Below are positions 1-7,600 of a DNA stretch of 7,775 bases, one piece after another (the first letter of the stretch is position 1; each line of letters starts with the position of its first letter). The stretch is from positions 1-7,775 of the forward strand of contig DAOWOO010000053.1 of the NCBI GenBank assembly GCA_030642025.1. The letters run 5' to 3'. The notes below the pieces were generated by a model, which saw only the letters and a program-made list of their open reading frames with translations, was not told where the DNA came from and ran no database searches. The position numbers and the translations under genes were made by a program. The stretch comes from Candidatus Zixiibacteriota bacterium (GTDB lineage Bacteria > Zixibacteria > MSB-5A5 > GN15 > PGXB01).

Positions 1-186
1 CTCAAATATATGCTCACACCATTCCTGAAGAACAAGTTCAGCAATGCACACATTGATACTATACTCGTTAGTAATTGATAAAAGTTCGTTTATCCATTGT
101 TTGTCAAGAAGAAGACCTGAAGTGCGTAGTGCACTCGTGTCCATATAAATTGCATATGGAAGATATCTCCAAATATAATCAGTCAT
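1..186 (-). CDS. PIN-domain protein (putative RNase), N-terminal part, cut by left edge
   Basis: This frame is open from the ATG at 186 to the window edge, giving 62 residues. An in-frame TAG lies ten codons upstream of the ATG, which limits the start. Near the N-terminus the sequence reads YMDTSALRTSG, followed by a helix (KQWINELLSI), a hydrophobic strand (INVCIAELVL) and QEW. This matches the first half of a PIN fold: a first-strand acidic residue (Asp16 in MDTSAL) and a second acidic residue after the second strand (Glu55 in VLQEW). PIN proteins are Mg2+-dependent ribonucleases; many are VapC-like toxins and others are longer stand-alone nucleases. The remaining acidic residues lie outside the window, so the subfamily cannot be named. 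No VapB-like antitoxin gene precedes it. There is no Shine-Dalgarno sequence at the ATG (upstream bases AATAATACA), but a 26-codon frame with a good one ends four bases before it, so coupling is likely. The DNA is about 36% GC, well below the neighbours to the right, which suggests transfer. The PIN call rests on motif pattern alone. Confidence 0.62.
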   Translation of the reverse strand, partial: MTDYIWRYLPYAIYMDTSALRTSGLLLDKQWINELLSITNEYSINVCIAELVLQEWCEHIFE

Positions 187-190
187 TGTA

Positions 191-271
191 TTATTTAAAT
201 ATTTGACAATAAAATACTAATGAGTTAATTCCAAAAGGTGTGGAAATTAACTCAATTCTAAGGTCAATCAT
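191..271 (-). CDS. 26-codon leader mini-ORF upstream of the PIN gene
   Basis: An ATG at 271 follows AAAGGAG with a seven-base gap, the best ribosome-binding site seen in the window. It opens a 26-codon frame (MIDLRIELIS...YCQIFK) ending in TAA at 191-193. In-frame stops bound it on both sides; TAA lies five codons before the ATG. The PIN gene's ATG follows after only four bases (TACA), in the +1 frame. The peptide is not recognised and looks more like a leader than a functional protein. An inverted repeat occupies codons 7-18. It may be a translational-coupling leader. Alternatively it is the original N-terminus of the PIN protein separated by a one-base indel: skipping one base at TTT AAA TAA would join the frames through Asn-Thr. 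Conservation of the peptide is unknown. Confidence 0.4.
   Translation of the reverse strand: MIDLRIELISTPFGINSLVFYCQIFK
221..254 (-). promoter_or_regulatory. Inverted repeat (12-bp arms, one bulge) inside the leader mini-ORF
   Basis: The left arm TGAGTTAATTCC (221-232) and right arm GGAAATTAACTCA (242-254) are complementary over 12 pairs with a single bulged base and a nine-base loop (233-241). The arms are AT-rich and no continuous T-run follows on either strand, so a standard rho-independent terminator is unlikely. It sits 35 bases upstream of the PIN start. It could be an RNA hairpin that ribosomes on the mini-ORF open, or an operator for an autoregulator. The structure is seen; its function is inferred. 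Confidence 0.5.
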
Positions 272-274
272 TAT

Positions 275-285
275 AATACTCCTTT
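275..285 (-). promoter_or_regulatory. Ribosome-binding site of the leader mini-ORF
   Basis: The minus strand reads AAAGGAG followed by TATTATA and then ATG at 271-269. This is a near-ideal Shine-Dalgarno sequence and spacing. It decides the start of the mini-ORF and contrasts with the PIN ATG at 186, which has none. Confidence 0.55.
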
Positions 286-321
286 ATAAGCATTTCCCTC
301 AACCTAGGAGCTATTACCTAT

Positions 322-348
322 TTATCTAGTTGTAAGTGCCTTAGATAA
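322..348 (-). promoter_or_regulatory. 7-bp perfect inverted repeat in the PIN leader
   Basis: TTATCTA (322-328) and TAGATAA (342-348) are perfect inverted copies separated by 13 bases, just downstream of the putative -10 box. An overlapping competing pair, AAGTG (334-338) and CACTT (349-353), could form an alternative hairpin. The spacing and position would suit a repressor operator or an RNA structure in the leader. Seven-base arms in AT-rich DNA can arise by chance. Confidence 0.3.
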
Positions 349-359
349 CACTTAAAATT

Positions 360-387
360 AATATATACGTTCACATTACAATGTCAA
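360..387 (-). promoter_or_regulatory. Sigma-70-like promoter for the leader/PIN unit
   Basis: On the minus strand a perfect -35 box TTGACA (387-382) is followed, after a 16-base spacer, by TATATT (365-360), five of six matches to the -10 consensus. It lies 25 bases beyond the stop codon of the RarD gene and points toward the mini-ORF, predicting a leader of roughly 80 bases before its ATG. The surrounding DNA is AT-rich, which raises the chance of accidental -10 matches. FCB-group bacteria can also use diverged promoter sequences, so this is a good candidate only. Confidence 0.45.
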
Positions 388-411
388 GCGAAAGCGCAGG
401 CAATGGAAATT

Positions 412-1347
412 TCACGACGCCCGGCGGGCGGTGTCGATTGAGTAAATAGCCAGAGCAACCCAGATACAGCCGAAGGCAATTGCATGATGAATGGTAAAGG
501 CCTCGCCAAAGATAAATACCGCCAGTATAAAATTAAGGCTGGGCGCAATATACTGCAGAAAGCCGACCGTTATAAGATCAAGCCGCCGCGCCGCTTTGGT
601 GAACCAGATCAGGGGCAGGGTGGTAATGACTCCCGCGAAAACCAAAAGCAGGGTCATCTTCCATGACACCGCTAAAAATGATCCTGTACCTTCGTATCCC
701 AGGTATACAAGATATGCCAGGGCTACCGGCCCCAGAATAGCGGTCTCGACAGTCAGACCGGTTACCGCATCGACTTTAACTATCTTTCTCAACAGTCCGT
801 AAAAACCGAAAGTCAGCGCCAGAAGTAAAGCAACATATGGCACTTCGCCCCCGCGTATAATCAGGTACAACACACCCGCCAGGGCCAGAAGCACGCTCAG
901 TATACCCCATCGGTTTAAACGTTCGCGAAGAAAAACCACGCCCAAAAACACACTCAAAAGCGGGTTGATAAAATACCCCAGGCTGGCCTGCAAAACCATA
1001 TTGTTGGTAATCGCCCAAATAAATATGAACCAGTTGGTGGCCACCAGTACGGTTGTGGCGCTCAGGATAATAATGACCTGCCGTGAACGCAAAGCCGAAA
1101 ATATCTTCTGCCAACCTCTCGAAAAGAAGGATATCAGAGTCAGAAGTACTATCGACCATATAATGCGATGTCCCAGTACCTCCAGCGGCGGCACCGATGA
1201 AACCGCCTTGAAGTAAACCGGGGCAATCCCCCATGTAATATAGGCGGCGATTCCGTAAATAATACCGTTTCTTGAACGGCGAGCGGCGCTGTCTTGTATC
1301 CGGCCGGTTGATTCGAGCATGGTAGATGTCGATTTGAATTTCGCCAA
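412..1347 (-). CDS. rarD: RarD-family EamA permease
   Basis: The 311-residue membrane protein has about ten hydrophobic helices (roughly residues 28-48, 57-77, 91-111, 117-140, 147-165, 169-188, 200-217, 230-250, 258-280 and 287-304), the layout of the drug/metabolite transporter superfamily. Family hallmarks are visible: the N-terminal GIIYGIAAYITWGIAPVYFK, LEVLGHRIIWS (56-65), NWFIFIWA with LGYFINPLLSV (105-133), GFYGLLRK (181-188) and LQYIAPSLNF (264-273). RarD proteins are inner-membrane carriers named after a chloramphenicol-sensitivity phenotype; their natural substrate is generally unknown. The longest start is a TTG at 1347. A GAGGG (1359-1363) lies about 11 bases upstream, slightly far. 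An ATG at 1320 (residue 10) has no Shine-Dalgarno sequence, and the family usually begins only a few residues before GIIYG, so the first 25 residues are uncertain. The gene reads in the same direction as the giant protease gene upstream, but a 305-base gap argues against a tight operon. No terminator is visible after its stop. Confidence 0.92.
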   Translation of the reverse strand: MAKFKSTSTMLESTGRIQDSAARRSRNGIIYGIAAYITWGIAPVYFKAVSSVPPLEVLGHRIIWSIVLLTLISFFSRGWQKIFSALRSRQVIIILSATTVLVATNWFIFIWAITNNMVLQASLGYFINPLLSVFLGVVFLRERLNRWGILSVLLALAGVLYLIIRGGEVPYVALLLALTFGFYGLLRKIVKVDAVTGLTVETAILGPVALAYLVYLGYEGTGSFLAVSWKMTLLLVFAGVITTLPLIWFTKAARRLDLITVGFLQYIAPSLNFILAVFIFGEAFTIHHAIAFGCIWVALAIYSIDTARRAS

Positions 1348-1417
1348 AGCCGTTAAATCCCTCTATACATTTTCTTATAAGTATTTCCTGAAATCCCTAT
1401 GCCGGGCCAGATGAGGA

Positions 1418-1431
1418 CTCGCCGCGGCGAG
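1418..1431. repeat. Perfect 14-bp GC-rich palindrome upstream of rarD
   Basis: CTCGCCGCGGCGAG reads the same on both strands, about 70 bases upstream of the rarD start. A loopless palindrome suits a dimeric DNA-binding protein better than an RNA hairpin. No T-run follows, so it is not a terminator. No regulator is encoded nearby. Confidence 0.45.
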
Positions 1432-1460
1432 CCGCCCACAATTTCGGAAATTACTTCTGA

Positions 1461-1488
1461 GAACGGCCATATACCCGATACGCCGTTC
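1461..1488. repeat. 7-bp inverted repeat with 14-base spacer upstream of rarD
   Basis: GAACGGC (1461-1467) and GCCGTTC (1482-1488) are perfect inverted copies. The spacer CATATACCCGATAC contains a further partly symmetric core. It could be an operator half-site pair or a hairpin in the rarD leader. There is no adjacent T-run. Confidence 0.35.
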
Positions 1489-1652
1489 GAAACCCGGAGT
1501 ATCATTCCCATCGCATTCAAGTCGGGAATCAAGCTGAATTTATGAATATGTCAAGTGATAATACTAATTGCTGAGAGCTATCAGATATATTGGGATTTTT
1601 TATCAGGCGCGGAAGGCCGTATATACCGTTTCCAAGCGATCCTTTTATCGGC

Positions 1653-4600
1653 TCATCTAAGCAGGAGCATTTTCCGGGAAGCGGAAAAGCGACCGGCCTT
1701 TAGCTGATAAAAATATACGCCGGTAGCGGCTTCATAGCCCCTGGTATCGCGGCCGTCCCACTGCACGGTATGCTCGCCGGCAGTCAGGTTTTCATCAAGC
1801 AGGGTAGTTACCCTTTGCCCGAGGATATTGTATATGCTTATCGTGACGTGAGCATCATGCGGCAGGCTGAAGGAAATATCGGTCGAAGGGTTGAACGGGT
1901 TGGGGTAATTTTGTTTTAACGAAAACACCGCCGGAAGTTGTTCAGTACTGTTCCGCCCGGTCAATGATCCTATTTCGAGCAGATCGCAGGGCGACGCCCA
2001 GGTGAACTGTTCGTTGACGGAAACGCCACCGACCACCAGCCAGAAGGTTTCCCCCGGTTTCAGGCCTTCACACTCGGAGGTCAGGGGATCATCACCATAG
2101 ACAGGCATAAAACCGAATTTACCGTTATCCCGCACAATTCCGGAACCGACCGGCTTGTTTTCACCTGCCAGCGCCACCACAGTTGTTCCCTTTGGCACTA
2201 CCTTTCCATCAAGAATCAATTGTTGCGAGAAAATATCTATCCATTCACGGGTAGGGTGAACATCATTTTCAGAAACACTATCATCAGCAGGTTGAAAAAG
2301 ATTTTTATCCCATGAACAATCACCGAATTTAAGATAATCGTTATGGCGCACTTTCATCCAGTAACCACGACCGGGGTACAAATTCGTCAATGTCCAGACG
2401 ATACCGTCAATACCGGGAGCATAGGTCTGAGGCGCTCCATCATAACCGAGCAGTATAATGATATTGTCGTCACTGCGAGGACAAAGCGCCCGTGTTACCG
2501 TATCCGGTTCATCAGGCAGATATGATATCAGATTCCAGCCGCTTTCCAGCCTGATCGGGTCATTGGGATCAGCTATTATACCGGATACTCCTAAAAACAG
2601 TGACGAACATTCCGGCCTGATCTTCACCCAGTAGCCATGATGATGATCGACCTCTGTCAGGGTTGAGAAATCCGGAAAGTCGGGGTTATACGTCAAACCA
2701 CCTTGCTCATAACCGTAAACCGCTTCCACGCACCCGGCCAGCGGCGTCAGCACCGATTCGATGTCCTCAATAGAATTATTCACATTCCATGATATCAGGT
2801 TCCATCCTGAATCAAGCGGTACTTTACAGGTGTGATATGTGAAGAACCGGCAGAGTTCACGTTCATGCGTATATTCATCCCAGATGATATCGGGTTCGGA
2901 TTTCACCCAGACGCCGTTTACCCTGAAGGCAATTGTGTCCCCCGGGATCGCTCCTTCATCGATATCCGGCGTGGTTGTTTCATCTCCATAAATGTGCATG
3001 ATGCCGAAAGAACCATCATCCTCGACCGTCGCCATCCCGCACAGGGCCCCCTCGGGATCATAGGCGGTAATCATATATCCCGGTGGCAACGGAGCAAAAT
3101 CAAGAAGAGGCGAACGGCATGACACGCTCATCCAGTCGCTGTTCGGATACAACTCGCGCAGATTAAAAAGAATCGATATTGTATTATCACGGCTATTGGC
3201 GGTAACCAGATCAACTGCATGATCACCGTCGAAGTCCGCCGTCGAAACCGAATAGGCCGCCCCGACAGTGTATGATACGTAAGGCTGGAAAGTGCGGTCA
3301 CCGTTGTTTTCAATTATGCAGACCGTCGTATTATTGGAGGTAACCAAATCGGGGTCACCATCACCGTCGAAATCAGAGGCACATACGGCACTGGGGGATT
3401 CATCAACGGCCAGTTCACCGATACGGACAAAACGCCCGCTTCCGTCATTAATCAGCACAGTAACATCCGCTGAAAGATAATTGGCCGTAACCAGATCAAG
3501 GTCCCCGTCGACATCCAGATCGGCGGCCTCCACCGCATAGGGAAATGCTCCCACCGTATATATACTGTCAAGGGTAAACACTCCGTTACTGTCATTCAAC
3601 AGGACGGCCGCTTCATTATAAGTACGGCTGACAGTAACCAGATCAATATCAAAATCACCGTCGAAGTCGCCGCCGACAATATAATCCGGAGCCGCCGGAG
3701 CTGATAACCCGTCAGTGGGATATATAACGTACGGTGCAAAATTGCCGTAGCCGTCGTTTTTCAATATCGAAACCCCATAGGTTGATGAGTTGACGACAGC
3801 CAGGTCGATATCACCGTCACCGTCAAAATCGGCGGGATACACCGAGCGAACACGGCCGGGAATATGGATATTATGCCAGGCGCTGAATCGGCCGTACCCG
3901 TCGTTGGCCAGGATACTTATATCAGTATCATATGTGCTGTAATTGGCCGATACCAGGTCAACATCATCGTCATTATCGAAATCACCGGCCCTGATCGTGC
4001 GGGGCGCCTTGCCGACAGAGTAAGCCGTATCATATTCCATTCCTCCGTTGCCGGAATTTATAAATATGGTAATATCGTCGGAATTCCAGCCGGCCACAGC
4101 CAGATCCAGATCACCGTCATCATCAAGGTCTGTCGGGCAAACCCCGACCGGCATTGAATCTGATTCATAGATGGTCGCGGCCGAAAACCTTGAAGTTGCA
4201 TTATTGGCGCCGACGGTAAATGTCCAGACCCAGTCACGCGACCGGTATGATGTATCCTGCGGCAGTACCCGGTCGGTCAGAGACACCGTTACCCGATCAC
4301 CGGCGGAATAATTGTCATCCGGCCTGAAAGTAACCGTTCCGGTCGAATAATTGTAATCCAATTCTCCTCGGTATCTCTTTCCGGATAATGAATGAACGAC
4401 AATATTATCATCGGTAATCGTTTCCATCGAAGGCTCGGTACTTAATTCAATCTCTATGGGAGCATTGACCGAAACATTCATGGCGTTGACGGCCGGTGAC
4501 AGGGAGATTGGCACTACATACCGCAGGTACACTCTGAACGTCCATTCAAAATCACTATCGGGCGTGAATTCCATCAGGGTGCGGATACTGTCGGAAACAC

Positions 4601-7600
4601 GAACCGTTATGTATTCACCGGTTTCAAAGTATAGGAATGGGCGAAATGTCATGGTTCGGGAAACGCTGTCATACACAATTGCGCCGGGGTATTTCCCGTT
4701 GACGTTTCCAGTCACACTAACAGTTGCACTCACCAGGGTTGCCGGATCGATATCAGTGTTGAAAGTCGCAGTGATCAGAATGTTGGCCGGGACGCCCACA
4801 CCGTCGGCGGCGGGAAAGACGGAAACAACTTCCGGCACCTTTGCCATCACCAGAAAGGTCCAGGAAAATGCTCTCTTCAGCCGCGTCCCTTGTGATGAGC
4901 GAATGTCCGTCGATAGTACAACGGTCACTTCCTCGCCGGAAGTAAATTCATTATCAGTGTAAAAGGCCGCCGTTTTCAGGATATCATCATAATCAATTGA
5001 TCCCTCATGGATGCCGGATATACTCCCGGTCACGCTAAAAGTGGTTTCGTCCAACGTACCGGGGTCAACCTTCTCGCTGAAGGTTACCTTAACGCCGACA
5101 TCAAGTGGAACCAGTATCTCACGGTGAGTCGGGATACCGCCAACCACCCGGAAATCCTGACGGAGAGAAGCACTGTTATTTAGACGCCGGTTGTATCGCC
5201 AGAAGGGAACGGTCACGGTACCGGAGTTGAATTCGCTGTCGCGAAACTCAATAAAAACAAGGTTACCTTCGGTGGTTGTCATTAACAGATCAGTCAGGCC
5301 ATCTGCGTCGATATCACCCACCGCTACTCCATTCCTCAGAGCATGAGCCATTATCTCCAGATCAGTCTCGACCACAAGCGGCCATCCTGATTTTAACATA
5401 CCACCCGGTCCCCAGGCCAGGAGGCGTTCCTGAGGAAATGTGAAAAAAGCATCCGATGATGCATACGCAACAAGTTCGGACTCCCCATCGCCGTCAATAT
5501 CTGCCATGACGGGTGATTTAAGGATAGCGGGATTGGGCGTGATGGCGAAAATCGCCGAGGTGGTATCAATCCCGTAGGCGTGCCCGTCGGTATGCCAGGC
5601 GTAAACATAGCCGTATTCAAGATCAAACACGGTCATGAAATATACAGGGCCGCCGCCGCCAATATCCCCGAAAACCGGTTCCGATGGAATTAAAAAATTC
5701 CCGATTCCGGTTTCATGAGGCCAGCCCTCAATGAGGCTGAGGCTTTCATCGAAAGCATAAACCAGGTATTCTCCGTTAAATCCGGTGAAACTCCCCAGCA
5801 CAATCAGTTCGTTTTTATCGTCGCCGTCAATGTCTGCCGCCGACATGCTCAACGCGCGAAACTGCCGGTTAAAATCCATCCGCATGTCAAATGTATCCGT
5901 GATCGTCCCTGACAGGTCGGCTTTAAAAACGCGGCTGTTGGCCATATACAATTCATCGACACCGTCGCCGTTAATATCAGCCGGAAGGTAGTCGTAAAAA
6001 TTCGACCCGGAATATGCAAGGACGACCGGCACCATCATTCTGAATGAACCGTCGCTGTTATAAATATAATAGTCGGCCCTATCCCCGCCCGGATAATAAT
6101 GTATCTCATCCCGGTTATCCCCGTCTATATCCCTGAGAAAAATCATGGGGAGATGGAACTCATCACCATGGCTTATTTCATTAATATCCGGAAGCCCTGG
6201 AGTCGCGGTTTCAAACGACCGCTCGCTTGAGGGGAAACCGATTATGGTTCCCGAATTATCGACTGCCACAAGATCGTCACAACCGTCACCGTCAAGATCA
6301 CCCACCACGACCGGTACCTGGACTGAATGCGTCCCGACGACATCAGGTATTCCCGATACTCCGGGAGTACCGTCGAGATTATAGAATTTAATCCCTTCTT
6401 CAGTGCCAACCACTATTTCATTTACACCATCGGCGTCAAAGTCTCCATAATTGGCCACGATGGCCGGAGCCGATGTATTCAGGGACACTTTCCAGCCATC
6501 GTCCCCTGAAAAAAACGACCGGATAAATACCGGAATCGACACGGTTGCCTCCGGCCCGGAGCCGGAAAAGACTGTCAAACGCAGTCTGTACCAACCGTCG
6601 GTCATTGCTCCCAAGTTCCACTCGGCCAGTTTCCGGTTGACAATCGGCATGCCGGATTCGGTAATCGTTGTCCATTCCGATGGTACCATACCGCTTCCAT
6701 ATTCAAGGATATATGATGCGAAATCCGGGCACGTGGCCGATCCGATTATCTCTGTCCAGGATACTATCGTGTCATTGGCCGCCGGACTGAAAATATCCGC
6801 TACCGATATATTGGTCAAAGCCAGACTGACCATCGACTCATTGCTTTCGCCGACCCGGAGCCGCAGGGTATAGCGCCCGTTCAACTCATCGGTATCCCAC
6901 TGGCCGAGGATACCATCGGTGACAGGGGTGGCCGAAGATGTGATTTCCGTCCAAACATCAGGTTGATCGCCTAATCCGTATTCAAGAATATAACCGTCGA
7001 ATTCCACACCATCGGCCATGCCCGTTATATCAATCACTCCGGCCACAAGCTGATTGGGAGACGGCCACGCAATTTTCGCTCTTATCCCGGGCGTTCCCAT
7101 AAGGGCTCTATCAAGATTGACCCTTCCTGCCCCGCTGTATATATCCGGGCCGACAAGATTATCACCGGTTCCGTAAGGATCGATAATATCCTCGGCCGTC
7201 TGCTCAAGAATCTCCCCGGTTCTCAGGGGTGTCAACCCCGGCGAGACACTCCGCATATAGGCCGCCGTCCCGGCCACATGCGGGCAGGCCATACTTGTTC
7301 CGGAAGCGATGAAATACATGCTGTCGATAATATGCACCCCCGGCTCTTCACTGGCGGCGTATAAATCGGTGGTATTGGCGCGAAGCGATAAAATGGACAG
7401 CCCCGGCGCGACTATATTCAAATGATTTCCATACGTCGAAAAGGAGGTTACTTCGTCAGTACTCGAGGTGGCTCCGACCGTAATTACACCGGAATACGAT
7501 GCCGGGTAATTGTACATTTCAATTCCATTATTGCCCGATGCCGCACAGAGAATAATACCTTTGGATCGCGCATACGAGAGAGCTTCTTCCACAATCGGAA

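Larger units (their letters stand above)
1348..1652. other. Intergenic region between the protease gene and rarD
   Basis: This 305-base gap shows no recognised gene or convincing terminator. It contains a 52-codon minus-strand frame (1511-1353, MGMILRVSNG...KKMYRGI) ending five bases before the rarD TTG. That frame lacks a ribosome-binding site and matches nothing I recognise, so I do not call it a gene. A TTGACA (1554-1549, minus strand) could be a -35 box for rarD, but the expected -10 position (TGATTC) is poor. Two inverted repeats are listed separately. Confidence 0.5.

Noticed and set aside
484..802. Plus-strand frames of 60 and 103 codons opposite rarD
   Set aside because: They are antisense to conserved transmembrane segments of RarD and have no recognisable product.
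776..1234. 152-codon minus-strand frame inside rarD
   Set aside because: It overlaps the clear RarD coding frame, has a composition with no recognisable domain, and is a shadow frame.
1581..1612. A/T run with nearby CTGA...TCAG arms considered as a terminator after the protease gene
   Set aside because: The T-run is on the plus strand, where no gene ends. The arms are short with a mismatch and are not adjacent to the run.
3156..4193. Recurrent ATCACCGTC-like stretches considered as a DNA repeat array or CRISPR
   Set aside because: They recur at about 150-base intervals in phase with the codons of DxDxDG propeller loops and vary at synonymous positions, so they are protein repeats, not an array.
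4456..4962. 168-codon plus-strand frame opposite the Big_5 region
   Set aside because: It is antisense to a well-supported protease-tail frame. Its Thr/Arg/Ser-rich translation is typical of reading the complement of beta-rich repeats, and no ribosome-binding site was noted.
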